This document shows, piece after piece, positions 54,845 through 64,000 of a DNA stretch of 64,000 nt. Numbering within the stretch: position 1 is the stretch's first letter; each line of letters starts with the position of its first letter. The translations under genes and the position numbers were made by a program. The DNA comes from AP-15 sp963762575 (lineage in GTDB: Bacteria; Pseudomonadota; Alphaproteobacteria; ATCC43930; CGMCC-115725): NCBI GenBank assembly GCA_963762575.1, contig CAVXLL010000017.1, forward strand, positions 186,001-250,000, read 5' to 3'. Under the pieces are notes generated by a model. That model ran no database searches, was not told the DNA's origin, and worked only from the letters and a program-made list of their open reading frames with translations.

Positions 54845-55455
54845 CGCGCGAGCTCCTCCAGGCCCGCTTTAATCAGCACATCGGTGCCAGCCTCGCTGCC
54901 GAGCCGGCGGGCCGCTGCCGCGATTGCGCCCAGTGCTTCGGTGCGGCCGACCCCGAGGTTCTCCAGCGCCGCGATCGCGTCTGCAGTGGCTCCCCGGCCG
55001 TTTCCCTGCTCATTGAGCAGCGCCGCCGATGGCGTGGATAACGGGGGTGCGATGCGGCCGATCTTGTCCCGCAGTTCATTTACTATGCGGGCGGCGAGCC
55101 GCGGCCCAACCCCCTCGGCTTGCGCCAGGGCCGGCTTGTCCTGAGCCAAAATCGCGAGCCCGAGCTTCTCCGGCGGCACGGCCGATAGGAGCGAGAGGGC
55201 CAGCCGTGCGCCGACGCCCTGCACCGTCGTCAGCAGGCGAAACCAATCGCGCTCAGCCGCGTCGATGAACCCGTATAGGTGGATGTGGTCCTCGCGGACA
55301 TGCGTCTCGATCAACAGGCGCGCAGGCGACCCCGGCGGCGGCAGGCGGCCGATCGTCCGTGTCGAGCAGAACGCCAGATAGCCGACGCCATTGACGTCGA
55401 TGACCGCCGCGTCCGGCTCGATCTGCTCGACGACGCCAGCGAGCTTGGCGATCAT
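54841..55455 (-). CDS. ruvA: Holliday junction DNA helicase subunit RuvA
   Basis: 204 residues. Domain I begins MIAKLAGVVEQIEPDAAVIDVNGVGY; the two helix-hairpin-helix motifs are in LLTTVQGVGARLALSLLS and QAEGVGPRLAARIVNEL. Domain III (LENLGVGRTEALGAI) contacts RuvB. Start and stop overlap ruvC and ruvB by four bases each, so the three are tightly coupled. Confidence 0.97.
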   Translation of the reverse strand: MIAKLAGVVEQIEPDAAVIDVNGVGYLAFCSTRTIGRLPPPGSPARLLIETHVREDHIHLYGFIDAAERDWFRLLTTVQGVGARLALSLLSAVPPEKLGLAILAQDKPALAQAEGVGPRLAARIVNELRDKIGRIAPPLSTPSAALLNEQGNGRGATADAIAALENLGVGRTEALGAIAAAARRLGSEAGTDVLIKAGLEELAR

Positions 55456-55946
55456 GCTTGCGCGCCCCAAAGCCGCCGGGTCGCGGCGTGATGCGCGTGG
55501 CAGATCGCCACGGCGAGCGCATCGGCGGCGTCGGGCTCGCCACCGTCGCAGCCAGGCAACAGCCGGCGCACCATCAATTGCACCTGCGACTTCTCGGCGT
55601 GACCGGCGCCGACCACCGCCTTTTTGATAAAGTTCGCCGAATATTCGGCGACCGGAAGCCCGCATTCGGCCGGGGCAAGCAGCACCACCCCGCGAGCAAC
55701 GCCGAGCCTCAAGGTCGAAGACGGATTGCGGTTGACAAAAGTTTCTTCGACCGCGGCCTCGTCCGGGCGAAAGCGCTCGACAACGGCAGTGATCTGCCGG
55801 AACAGCGAGACGAGCCGCGTCGCCAGCGGCTGATCGGCGGCGGCATGAATGACGCCGTCGGCAACGTGGGCCAAGCGGTTGCCGGCCACATCGACAACCC
55901 CCCACCCGGTATGACGCAGCCCGGGATCGAGCCCTAAAATCCGCAT
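55452..55946 (-). CDS. ruvC: Holliday junction resolvase RuvC
   Basis: 164 residues. Catalytic acids are visible: Asp7 in MRILGLDPGLRHTGWGV, Glu in AAVEETFVNRN, and the two late Asp in EPDAADALAVAICH. Endonuclease that cuts Holliday junctions after RuvAB migration. It overlaps ruvA by four bases and follows yebC by 22 bases. Confidence 0.97.
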   Translation of the reverse strand: MRILGLDPGLRHTGWGVVDVAGNRLAHVADGVIHAAADQPLATRLVSLFRQITAVVERFRPDEAAVEETFVNRNPSSTLRLGVARGVVLLAPAECGLPVAEYSANFIKKAVVGAGHAEKSQVQLMVRRLLPGCDGGEPDAADALAVAICHAHHAATRRLWGAQA

Positions 55947-55968
55947 CTCGGCGACGCTGCCGGCGTGA

Positions 55969-56718
55969 TCAGGCGCCGAGCCGCGCCATCACGTCTTCGG
56001 CCACTTCGAAATTGGCGTAGACGTTCTGGACATCGTCGCTGTCCTCAAGCGCCTCGAGCAGCTTGAACAGGCCCGTCGCCGTCTCCTCGCCGATTTCCGA
56101 AGCAGTCCTCGAACGCCAGACGAGGCGCGCCGAGGCGGCCGGGCCGAATCGGTTTTCGAGCGCATCGCGCACCATGTTCAAATCCTCCGGCGCGCAGATC
56201 ACCAAATGCTGCTCGGCGTCGCTCTCGATGTCCCTTGCCCCGGCTTCGATCGCGGCTTCGAACATGTCATCGGCGCTGGCTGTGACCGCCGGATACGAGA
56301 TTTCGCCGACCCGGTCGAACATAAAGCTGACGCTGTTGGTTTCCCCCAATGCTCCCCCTGATTTGGTAAAAGCGGCACGCACCTCGCTTGCCGTGCGGTT
56401 GCGATTGTCGGTCAGCGCCTCGACGATGACCGCGACCCCACCCGGTCCATAACCCTCGTATCGCACTTCCTCGTAGGCGTCGTCGGCGCCGCCCCCCGAG
56501 CCGCGCTTGATGGCCCGATCCACCGTATCCTTCGGCATGTTGGCCTGGCGGGCCGCGAGAACGGCGGCGCGCAGCCGCGGGTTGGCCGCCGGATCGGGCA
56601 ACCCGGTGCGAGCGGCGGTCGTGAGTTCCCGGATGATCTTGGTGAAGACCTTGGCGCGCTTTTTGTCCTGCGCACCCTTCCGGTACATGATGTTCTTGAA
56701 TTGCGAATGGCCAGCCAT
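55969..56718 (-). CDS. yebC: YebC/PmpR family DNA-binding protein
   Basis: 249 residues: MAGHSQFKNIMYRKGAQDKKRAKVF at the start, AARQANMPKDTVDRAIKRG, and the acidic-tailed domain 3. These proteins act as transcription regulators and, by more recent views, help ribosomes at proline-rich stretches. The yebC-ruvCAB order is widely conserved. First gene of the long minus-strand block. Confidence 0.95.
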   Translation of the reverse strand: MAGHSQFKNIMYRKGAQDKKRAKVFTKIIRELTTAARTGLPDPAANPRLRAAVLAARQANMPKDTVDRAIKRGSGGGADDAYEEVRYEGYGPGGVAVIVEALTDNRNRTASEVRAAFTKSGGALGETNSVSFMFDRVGEISYPAVTASADDMFEAAIEAGARDIESDAEQHLVICAPEDLNMVRDALENRFGPAASARLVWRSRTASEIGEETATGLFKLLEALEDSDDVQNVYANFEVAEDVMARLGA

Positions 56719-56858
56719 CGATCTCCGCGCCGCTCTCCGTCGGCATCAGGGCCGGAAATGCTCGGCCCGGGGTGGCTAACAATCCAATATGGCAGCATTG
56801 GGGCGCCTCGGATCGCCGCAAAATATAGCTTTTCGCTCTCCCCGTCGGCGGGCGCCGG

Positions 56859-56864
56859 TATAAT
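56859..56864 (+). promoter_or_regulatory. Perfect -10 box upstream of a small basic gene
   Basis: TATAAT at 56859-56864 lies 37 bases before the ATG at 56901 on the plus strand. No good -35 element is apparent at 16-18 bases, so promoter strength is uncertain. Confidence 0.4.
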
Positions 56865-56900
56865 TGTAAAGGCTTTGGCGTTTGCGCTGCGGAGGGAGAT

Positions 56901-57098
56901 ATGCAGCAGGGTCGAGGGGGCATGGGAAGCCATAAGCACGGGGTCTCCGGCCACGCCAAGCAGAGCCCGCGGCTGCGGCTCAGCAAGAAACTCGCCGCCG
57001 AACGAGGCGACTATGACGCCGCGTCACCCCGGCGGCGAACGCGTCTCGAATTCGAGACGGTGCAAGAGGCGCTGAAGGCCGAGCGCAAGCCACGCTAG
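56901..57098 (+). CDS. Small basic hypothetical protein
   Basis: 65 residues, rich in Arg, Lys and Gly (SHKHGVSGHAKQ, LRLSKKLAAERGDYDAA). A strong GGAGGGAG ribosome site and a TATAAT box support expression. It has no cysteine and no membrane segment, and could bind nucleic acid by its charge, but no family is recognised. It diverges from yebC. Confidence 0.6.
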   Translation: MQQGRGGMGSHKHGVSGHAKQSPRLRLSKKLAAERGDYDAASPRRRTRLEFETVQEALKAERKPR

Positions 57099-57212
57099 CC
57101 GCTGACCCTGCCAAAGAAAACTCCTCGGGTGGATGCAGCAGTCTGCGGTCGGCTGTGTTGACCATGGAGGCGGGACGGCCGCTTAGCCGACCCGAAAAAA
57201 GGAGTGTCGCCG

Positions 57213-57533
57213 ATGTATCTGGCCCGGTTTTGCTACGACGTGCTGCCGGTCAACCGCCAGCGCGCGATCGAGTTTATCCAACGCGAGGTCGACGCGGCCC
57301 GCGCCAACCGCCTCAATGCCCGGATGCTGGTGCCGCTGACGCGCGGCCACGGCGAGGGAGCCGCCCTGCAATTCGAGGTCGAGTTGACGAGCCTCGATCA
57401 GCTCGACCAATTCCGCAACCGCGGCGTCGGCTCATCACAAGAGACCGGCAACTGGATGCACGCCTTCAGTGAAATACTGACTTCGCCGCCCTCCGTCGAG
57501 ATCCTGCGGATCGAAGACGCGAAGGCCGCCTGA
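57213..57533 (+). CDS. Small NIPSNAP/dimeric alpha-beta barrel-like hypothetical protein
   Basis: 106 residues. The pattern MYLARFCYDVLPVNRQRAIEFI, then a central helix and a second strand set (ALQFEVELTSLDQLDQF) is like the ferredoxin-like dimeric alpha/beta barrel proteins. A GGAG ribosome site precedes the ATG at 57213. Substrate or partner unknown. It converges closely on an LLM oxidoreductase gene (six bases apart). Confidence 0.6.
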   Translation: MYLARFCYDVLPVNRQRAIEFIQREVDAARANRLNARMLVPLTRGHGEGAALQFEVELTSLDQLDQFRNRGVGSSQETGNWMHAFSEILTSPPSVEILRIEDAKAA

Positions 57534-57539
57534 CCGACC

Positions 57540-58586
57540 TCACCAGCGAGTGTCGAAGCCTTCGAAGCGCTGCGGAATGCGGCGGATGTCGGCCACGAGC
57601 TCGCATTGCAGCTCCGCGGGGGTGCCGGCCGGGAAGTTCAGCTCGATGGCGTCGGCGAGACCGCCGTAGCGCGCCTCGATTGCCGCGGCGATCTCGTCAT
57701 AGGTGCCGCAGGCGGCGAAGGTTCGTACGACATCGTCGGTAATCTTCGCCGGCATGTCGTTCCACCGGCCCGCCACCGACATCGCGTGCAATTTCGCCCC
57801 GACCTCCTCGATACCGTGAAGAGCGAGAATCGGCGCGTAGGTGCGGGTCGAAGAATAAATCGCGATGCGTCGGCGCGCCCATTCCATACCTTCGGCAACG
57901 GTTTTCGCATCGCCCCCGGTCACCACGAACCCGCCGCCAAAGACATCGAAATTGTCCCGGCGGCGACCGCTGCGCTGCATCCCCTCGGCGATGCGCGGCA
58001 GCGCCACTTCTTCGAGATAGCGGCGCGAGCACAGCGGGTGGAGCCGCACCCCGTCGCACACTTCGCCGGCGACCCGCAGCATCGCCTCGCCGACCGCGGC
58101 AATCGTGACCGGCACCATCGGCAGACCGGTGGGCTCGGGCGAGAAATCGGGGGTCATCAGGGTCAACCGGTAGTGTTCCCCGTGGTAATCGAGCTTGCCG
58201 CCGGTTTCCCAGCAACGCCACACTGCACGCAGCGCCCGGACGTAATCGCGCAACCGCGGCGCTGGCGCGCTCCACGGTATGCCGAAGCGGCGCTCGTTGT
58301 GGCCTTTGACCTGGCTGCCCAGGCCCAGCACGAAGCGCCCGTTCGAATTGGCCTGCAGGTCCCAGGCTTGGCTCGCCATCACCGTCGGGCTGCGCGGGAA
58401 GGCGACGGCAATCGATGGGGTCAGCTCGATGCGCTCGGTCGCAAGCGCGGCGACGGCGAGCGGCGTAAAAACATCGTGCCCGAGTTCGACGGTCATCAGC
58501 GCGTCGAACCCCGAGGCTTCCGCTGCCGCGCCAAACGGGCCCGCCTCGCGCCAATGCCTCATCGGCAGCATGGTGAAGACACGCAT
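57540..58586 (-). CDS. LLM-class (F420-type) oxidoreductase
   Basis: 348 residues. MRVFTMLPMRHWREAGPFGAAAEASGFDALMTVE, IELTPSIAVAFPRSPTVMASQAWDLQ, NGRFVLGLGSQVKGHNERRFG and VTIAAVGEAMLRVAGEVCDGVRLHP are typical of the F420-dependent LLM subgroup (TIGR03617-like). Cofactor is F420 or FMN. The substrate is unknown. Divergent from the MetX-like gene at 58663. Confidence 0.88.
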   Translation of the reverse strand: MRVFTMLPMRHWREAGPFGAAAEASGFDALMTVELGHDVFTPLAVAALATERIELTPSIAVAFPRSPTVMASQAWDLQANSNGRFVLGLGSQVKGHNERRFGIPWSAPAPRLRDYVRALRAVWRCWETGGKLDYHGEHYRLTLMTPDFSPEPTGLPMVPVTIAAVGEAMLRVAGEVCDGVRLHPLCSRRYLEEVALPRIAEGMQRSGRRRDNFDVFGGGFVVTGGDAKTVAEGMEWARRRIAIYSSTRTYAPILALHGIEEVGAKLHAMSVAGRWNDMPAKITDDVVRTFAACGTYDEIAAAIEARYGGLADAIELNFPAGTPAELQCELVADIRRIPQRFEGFDTRW

Positions 58587-58662
58587 TCCGGTTCACTCCA
58601 CTCTTCGCCGCGGAAACCGTATCATCGCCGCTGAAGGCTGGCGGGTGAAACAGGAAGTGTAG

Positions 58663-59694
58663 ATGACCTCACGCGATTACGAAGTTTTCGAACTCGGCGA
58701 TGTTGCATTGCAATCTGGGCTGACATTGCGGAATACGCAACTCGCCTACAAGACATACGGCCGGCTCGATGCCGCGCGCCGCAATGTGATCGTCTACCCG
58801 ACTTCCTACGGCGCCCAACACTACGACACGGAGTGGCTGATCCGCCCCGGCCGCGCGCTCGACCCGGAGGGGCTACTTCATCGTCATCCCGAACATGCTC
58901 GGCAACGGCCTGTCTTCCTCCCCGAGCAATGTCGGTCCGCCGCACGATCGTGGCAGCTTCCCGGGAGTGACGGTCGCCGACAATGTACGGATGCAGCATC
59001 GCCTGCTGGCCGAGCAGCTGGGCGTCGAGCGCGTCGCGCTCATCTATGGCTGGTCGATGGGCGGCCAACAGGCCTATCACTGGGCGGCGCTCTACCCGGA
59101 ATGGTGGAGCGGATCGCGGTGGTCTGCGGCAGCGCGCGAACGGCGCCGCACAATTTGGTTTTCCTCGAAGGCATCAAATACGCCCTGATGGCCGACCCGG
59201 CATGGCGCGACGGCTATTTTTCCGAGCCGCCGGTGCCTGGATTGCGCGCGATGGGCCGGATCTATGCCGGCTGGGCATTGAGCCAGGCCTTCTACCGCGA
59301 AGAACTCTGGCGCACGATCGGCTTCTCGTCGCTCGAGGATTTTCTGATCGCCGGCTGGGAGGCCAATTATCTGCGCCGCGACGCCAACAACCTGCTGGCG
59401 ATGATCTGGACCTGGCAGCACGCCGACATCAGTGCGAACGAACTATACGGCGGGGATCTCGCCAAGGCGCTCGGCGCGATCTCGGCCGATGCGCTGATCA
59501 TGCCGAGCACCACCGATCTCTATTTCACAGTCGCCGACAACGAACGCGAGGTTGCCCTAATGCGGCATGCCGAACTGCGCCCGATCCCGTCGATCTGGGG
59601 CCACCGCGCCGGCAACCCGACCCAAAACCCCGAAGACGACGATTTCATCGACCGTGCCGTCAAGGAGCTGTTGAAGTCGGTAAGGTTCGGTTGA
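58663..59694 (+). CDS. Homoserine O-acetyltransferase-like alpha/beta hydrolase, two compensating indels
   Basis: About 343 residues. From the ATG, ELGDVALQSGLTLRNTQLAYKTYGRL matches the MetX family start. One extra C at 58873 and one missing A near 59100 shift and then restore the frame; between them the true reading gives NMLGNGLSSSPSN and the nucleophile elbow ALIYGWSMGGQQAYHW. After it comes MVERIAVVCGSART and the rest, with acid and histidine in the C-terminal part (TTDLYFT, IWGHRAGN). MetX paralogs include true acyltransferases and simple hydrolases; it is not beside methionine genes. Confidence 0.75.
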   Translation: MTSRDYEVFELGDVALQSGLTLRNTQLAYKTYGRLDAARRNVIVYPTSYGAQHYDTEWLIRPGRALDPEGLLHRHPEHARQRPVFLPEQCRSAARSWQLPGSDGRRQCTDAASPAGRAAGRRARRAHLWLVDGRPTGLSLGGALPGMVERIAVVCGSARTAPHNLVFLEGIKYALMADPAWRDGYFSEPPVPGLRAMGRIYAGWALSQAFYREELWRTIGFSSLEDFLIAGWEANYLRRDANNLLAMIWTWQHADISANELYGGDLAKALGAISADALIMPSTTDLYFTVADNEREVALMRHAELRPIPSIWGHRAGNPTQNPEDDDFIDRAVKELLKSVRFG

Positions 59695-59718
59695 TCGAAA
59701 TTCAGGAGAATATGGCCG

Positions 59719-60036
59719 ATGAGTGCAGCTCTTCTCGTTGTGCGCGCCGAAGTGCCCGATCCGACAGACCAAGCGCCGTTCGATCACTGGTACGCGACCG
59801 ATCACCTGCCTTGGGCGATCCGGGTTTTCGGGGCGCGACGCGGCTGGCGGTGCTGGAGCCGCACCGATCCGGCTGTCCATTATGCCTTTTACGAATTCGC
59901 CGATGTCGCTGAAGCAGAGGCGCTGATCGGCTCCGACAAGATCAAGCCGCTGGTCGCCGATTTCGATCGAGTGTGGGGCAACCGCGTGACCCGCGAGCGC
60001 GAGATCCTGGAAATCGTTCAGGAGCTGATGCCCTGA
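59719..60036 (+). CDS. Small EthD-like/dimeric barrel hypothetical protein
   Basis: 105 residues: MSAALLVVRAEVPDPTDQAPFDHWYATDHLPWAIRVF. The His-Trp-Tyr..His pattern (FDHWYATDHLP) recalls EthD-type and other dimeric alpha/beta barrel proteins. A CAGGAGAA ribosome site precedes the ATG. It is 24 bases after the MetX-like gene and could be cotranscribed. Function unknown. Confidence 0.65.
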   Translation: MSAALLVVRAEVPDPTDQAPFDHWYATDHLPWAIRVFGARRGWRCWSRTDPAVHYAFYEFADVAEAEALIGSDKIKPLVADFDRVWGNRVTREREILEIVQELMP

Positions 60037-60049
60037 CCTCCTCCTAGGG

Positions 60050-61124
<1,075 letters not shown>

Positions 61125-61235
61125 CCAGCGACCTGCTCCGACCGCGACATCCCAGCTATGCCGGATTAGACCTGTCGCGGCGCACCCCGCGTAAACTCGG
61201 TGACGCAGATCGCAACGGCGGACGCAAAGACATCC

Positions 61236-62081
61236 ATGGCCACACCGCAACTGCGCCCGCTCGGCGAGGCAGCTCGGCACCGAGGCGCTCGGCATCGACC
61301 TGTCGGAGCTCGACGACTCCGACATTCGCCTGGATCCAGCAGGCGTTTGCGGAGCATCCGGTGCTGGTGTTCCGCGACCAGCATCTCGGCGCCGGCGATA
61401 TCGCCGCCTTCGGCCGCCGCTTCGGCACGCCGCGCAAGCACTCGCTCGTCGGGTATCGCCACGAGGAGCATCCCGAGGTGTCGTGGCTGCGCAATGTCGA
61501 CGAGGACGGCAAGATCGACTGGTACGGGGTCAAGCGCGCGACCGATTGGCATACCGACTCGACCTATGAGGAGGAGCTGCCGCTGCTGGCGATGCTTCAC
61601 GCGCTCGAAGTGCCGGCGACCAAGGGCGGAACGATGTTCGCCGATATGCGCGCCGCCTACGACGCGCTGCCGCAGGCGATGAAGGAGCGCCTCGCCGGGC
61701 TCGTCGGGCTGCACGGCCGCACCGACGGCCCTGCCGGCGCGCGGCTCTACGATCCGGAAGAGGAGATGCGCCGGACCGACAAGAAATATGCCGAGCAGCC
61801 GCGCCCGGCGGTGATGCAACCACCCGGTGACCGGCCGTCCGATCCTGTTCGTCAACCCGATGCACACGCATGGCTTCGCGGGCATGGAGCGCGACGAGGC
61901 CTGGCAGCTGATCGAGGAGCTCGCCGCGCACGCCACCCAGGAACGATTCACCTATTACCATTCCTGGCGGGTCGGCGATCTCTTGATCTGGGACGAGCGG
62001 GCGACGATGCACCGCGGCGCCGGCGATTACCACCCCGAGGAGCGCCGCATCATGCTGCGCACGATCGTCTACCCCAACTGA
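61236..62081 (+). CDS. TauD/TfdA-family Fe(II)/2-oxoglutarate dioxygenase, several frameshifts
   Basis: About 280 residues across shifts near 61268, 61320 and 61822. The N-terminus MATPQLRPLGE leads into EALGIDLSELDD, then AFAEHPVLVFRDQHLG. The iron facial triad is seen as His and Asp in DWHTDSTYEEE, and a distal His in ATMHRGAGDYHPEERR, with a 2-oxoglutarate-binding Arg near it. The C-terminal reading is RPILFVNPMHTHGFAGM to TIVYPN. It ends eight bases before the threonine aldolase gene. Substrate unknown. Confidence 0.78.
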
Positions 62082-62089
62082 GCTGCGCG

Positions 62090-63127
62090 TTGGAGCGCAT
62101 CGACCTTCGTTCCGACACGGTCACCCTCCCATCGCCCGGCATGCGCCGGGCGATGGCCGCGGCGCCGGTCGGTGACGACCAGTACGGCGAGGACCCGTCG
62201 GTCAACCAGCTGCAGGCGCGCGTCGCCGAACTGCTCGGCAAGGAGGCGGCCCTCTTTGTGCCGAGCGGCACGATGGCGAACCAGATCGGCCTCAAGATCC
62301 TGACCCGGCCGGGCGACGACCTCGTCGTCGGAGAGGAAGCGCATATCGTATGGCACGAATCCGGCGCCGCCGCGGCAAACTCAGGCGTTCAGTTCACGGT
62401 CGTCGGCCGAAGAGGGCTGTTCGGCGCCGCCGATCTGCGCGCCGCCTACAAGCCCCCCGGCCATATCGTCTTCCCGCCTACGACATTGGTGGCCATCGAG
62501 AACACCCATAACCGCGGTGGCGGCGTCGTGTTCCCGCAGTCCGAGGTGGTCGCAATCTGTGAGACGGGGCGAGAACTCGGGCTGGCCAGCTATCTCGACG
62601 GCGCGCGGCTGTTCAACGCGGCTGCCGCGACCGGTCGGAGCCTGGCCGAGCTCGCGGCGCCCTTCGACGTGGTTTCGGTCGCCCTGTCTAAAGGGCTGGG
62701 CTGCCCGGTCGGTAGCCTGATCGCCGGCCGCCAGGACGACATCGCCCGCGCCCGGCGGGCGCGGCGCATGTTCGGCGGCGCGATGCGCCAATCCGGCATT
62801 CTCGCTGCCGCCGGCCTCTACGCGCTCGATCACAACCTCGCCCGGCTCATCGAGGATCACGCCAACGCGCGGCTGTTGGCAGAACAGCTGGTCGGGTTGC
62901 GCGGCGTCAGCCTCCACCTTCCGACAGTGCAGAGTAACATCGTGATCTTTCGTATGGAGGAAGGTGCACCGGAGGCCGCAACGATTGTCGCGCGCGCCGC
63001 GGAGGCGGGAGTGCTGGTTTCCGACTTTGGCGCACGGATTGTTCGCGCGGTCACGCATCTCAATGTGACGGCCGACCAGTGCCGGCACGCCGCCGATCTG
63101 CTGGCCGAAATCATCGAGCGCTGCTGA
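62090..63127 (+). CDS. Low-specificity threonine aldolase family protein
   Basis: 345 residues from a TTG start at 62090, in the usual position for the family opening ERIDLRSDTVTLPSPGMRRAM. PLP-dependent fold I enzyme; the Schiff-base lysine is in VSVALSKGLGCPVGSLI. AIENTHNRGGG and LASYLDGARLFNAA are further landmarks. It cleaves beta-hydroxy amino acids to glycine and an aldehyde. It directly follows the dioxygenase gene and overlaps the 3' end of the convergent maoC gene by 17 bases. Confidence 0.9.
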   Translation: MERIDLRSDTVTLPSPGMRRAMAAAPVGDDQYGEDPSVNQLQARVAELLGKEAALFVPSGTMANQIGLKILTRPGDDLVVGEEAHIVWHESGAAAANSGVQFTVVGRRGLFGAADLRAAYKPPGHIVFPPTTLVAIENTHNRGGGVVFPQSEVVAICETGRELGLASYLDGARLFNAAAATGRSLAELAAPFDVVSVALSKGLGCPVGSLIAGRQDDIARARRARRMFGGAMRQSGILAAAGLYALDHNLARLIEDHANARLLAEQLVGLRGVSLHLPTVQSNIVIFRMEEGAPEAATIVARAAEAGVLVSDFGARIVRAVTHLNVTADQCRHAADLLAEIIERC

Positions 63128-63623
63128 CCCCGTCCGGGCGCTTGCGCAACAGGATCTTCTGCTCGCCGGAGAGGACGAACTCACCACGCTGATTGTGTAC
63201 GGTAGCAGTGAGCGTGACCACGCCGGTCGAGCGCTGCGGCGTCAGCACCGCAATCTCGAGCATCGGGTAGATCGTGTCTCCCGGGTAGACCGGCTTCAGG
63301 AACTTCGATGATTGCTCGGTGAATGCGATCAGCGCGTCACCGATGGCAAGCGCAAAGGTGCTGGCCCCCGCAGCGGTGAAACACAGGATCTGGAAGCCAT
63401 GCGCCAGCAAACCCGGATGGCCCCGCTCGCGGCAATATTCGGCATCATAATGGATCGGGTGATTGTCGGCCGAGAGGGTCTGAAAGGCGGCGAAATGCGC
63501 CTCTGTCATCGTCCGGCTCGGGATGTAGAAACGCTCCCCGACGGCCAAATCCTCGAAATAGCGCGGTTCGGGAAAATGGTGCTGACGCGGGTCGAAACTC
63601 TCGGTCATGACGCCCTCATTCAT
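63111..63623 (-). CDS. MaoC-like (R)-specific hydratase/dehydratase
   Basis: 170 residues from the ATG at 63623, which overlaps the stop of the upstream CoA-transferase fragment (ATGA); the ATG at 63608 is the alternative. Hot-dog fold with MaoC-type hydratase pattern: EDLAVGERFYIPSRTMTEAHFAAFQ, SADNHPIHYDAEYC (catalytic Asp-His) and GLLAHGFQILCF. It hydrates an enoyl-CoA. The coupling to a CoA transferase is a common arrangement in acyl-CoA catabolism. Confidence 0.88.
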   Translation of the reverse strand: MNEGVMTESFDPRQHHFPEPRYFEDLAVGERFYIPSRTMTEAHFAAFQTLSADNHPIHYDAEYCRERGHPGLLAHGFQILCFTAAGASTFALAIGDALIAFTEQSSKFLKPVYPGDTIYPMLEIAVLTPQRSTGVVTLTATVHNQRGEFVLSGEQKILLRKRPDGVSSAR

Positions 63624-63770
63624 GACGCCTTTGGGATGAGCAGAATGTTTTCGGCGCAGAGTTTGGCGATCGCCACCGGGTCGATGCCGATTTCGGCGAG
63701 AATCGCGGCTCCGTGTTCGCCGATGCGCGGGCGGGCGGCAACACGGCATCGGCCGCGAGCGGGATAGGCG
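63620..63770 (-). pseudogene. C-terminal remnant of a family III CoA transferase (CaiB-like)
   Basis: The last about 45 codons of a CaiB-type gene: PRIGEHGAAILAEIGIDPVAIAKLCAENILLIPKAS, ending at a TGA that overlaps the maoC ATG. Upstream of about 63735 the frame is disturbed and beyond 63780 nothing related is found, because another gene starts on the plus strand at 63843. The body of the gene has been deleted. Confidence 0.65.
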
Positions 63771-63842
63771 CTGTGGGTATTTACCTCTGACCCTCATTTC
63801 GCGCTCACCGACGTCTATTACATATTATACTATCAGGCCCCG

Positions 63843-64000
63843 ATGAGACACGCTGGTGCCGCCGCGTTCGAGGCTTTGAGCGATCTGCTGGAGAGCCTGA
63901 GAAGCCGGACCGCTCTTGTCGAGCGGCGGCCAGGGATATTTTATGTCAGCGGCAAGGCATTTCTGCATTTCCACGAAGACCCCACCGGATTTTTCGCCGA
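63843..64000 (+). CDS. Conserved hypothetical protein, 3' end outside window
   Basis: First 52 codons of a plus-strand gene. An N-terminal helix (AAAFEALSDLLESLRSRTALVERRPGIFYV) is followed by SGKAFLHFHEDPTGFFA, a segment I associate with small uncharacterised alphaproteobacterial and actinobacterial proteins. AT-rich sequence just upstream (63806-63832) could hold its promoter. The end is cut by the window edge. Confidence 0.6.
   Translation, partial: MRHAGAAAFEALSDLLESLRSRTALVERRPGIFYVSGKAFLHFHEDPTGFFA

Overview
The window is GC-rich chromosomal DNA, almost certainly from an alphaproteobacterium of the Rhodospirillales/Rhizobiales kind and probably from soil or a metagenome. The reasons are the contiguous block yebC-ruvCAB-tolQRAB-pal-cpoB-tilS-ftsH-glmM, an ArsR-methyltransferase/metF/metH operon, divergent mlaA-mlaC, and several families of short intergenic palindromes typical of that class. 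No phage, plasmid, insertion sequence or CRISPR array is visible.

Layout. 1-5.4 kb: methionine cycle operon (ArsR-SAM-methyltransferase regulator, metF, metH) behind a 24-bp palindromic operator. 5.5-8.3 kb: mlaA, mlaC, an MFS transporter. 8.3-11.1 kb: a membrane protein with a degenerate ATPase domain, an orphan terminator, rlmB, then tRNA-Tyr and tRNA-Gly behind a good promoter. 11.1-13.7 kb: glutamine-synthetase-like, N-formylglutamate amidohydrolase and cysteine hydrolase operon. 13.8-24.4 kb: accessory zone with a RES/Xre toxin-antitoxin pair, a racemase/CoA-transferase, a cupin, a glutaredoxin-DinB fusion whose first catalytic Cys is encoded by TGA, an SDR, a PqaA-like protein, two tiny membrane proteins, a DsbA-fold isomerase, a peptidoglycan-binding protein and a PurB/PcaB-like lyase. 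24.5-33.4 kb: two luciferase-like monooxygenases, an alpha/beta hydrolase, a LigJ-like hydratase, a methyltransferase, a sterol-desaturase-like protein, a truncated hydantoinase and a CobW GTPase. 33.4-40.5 kb: a branched-chain-type ABC transporter with an embedded acyl-CoA ligase. 41-42.4 kb: cyclase remnant and tartrate dehydrogenase. 42.5-56.7 kb: the housekeeping block, all on the minus strand. 56.9-64 kb: small proteins, another LLM enzyme, a MetX-like hydrolase, PurM, a TauD-family dioxygenase, threonine aldolase, MaoC and a CoA-transferase remnant.

Two things matter when using this annotation. First, many otherwise good genes carry single-base indels, often in short G/C runs, and purM and the TauD gene carry several each; they look more like assembly errors than biology, so I annotate them across the shift and state where it is. 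Second, the only nonsense substitution I found falls exactly on the redox Cys of the glutaredoxin domain (codon 13, TGA), which makes a selenoprotein the most interesting hypothesis here.

The gene sets suggest a metabolically versatile heterotroph: B12-dependent methionine synthesis, glutamine/N-formylglutamate use, aromatic ring-cleavage-type enzymes, flavin monooxygenases and a transporter coupled to acyl-CoA activation.
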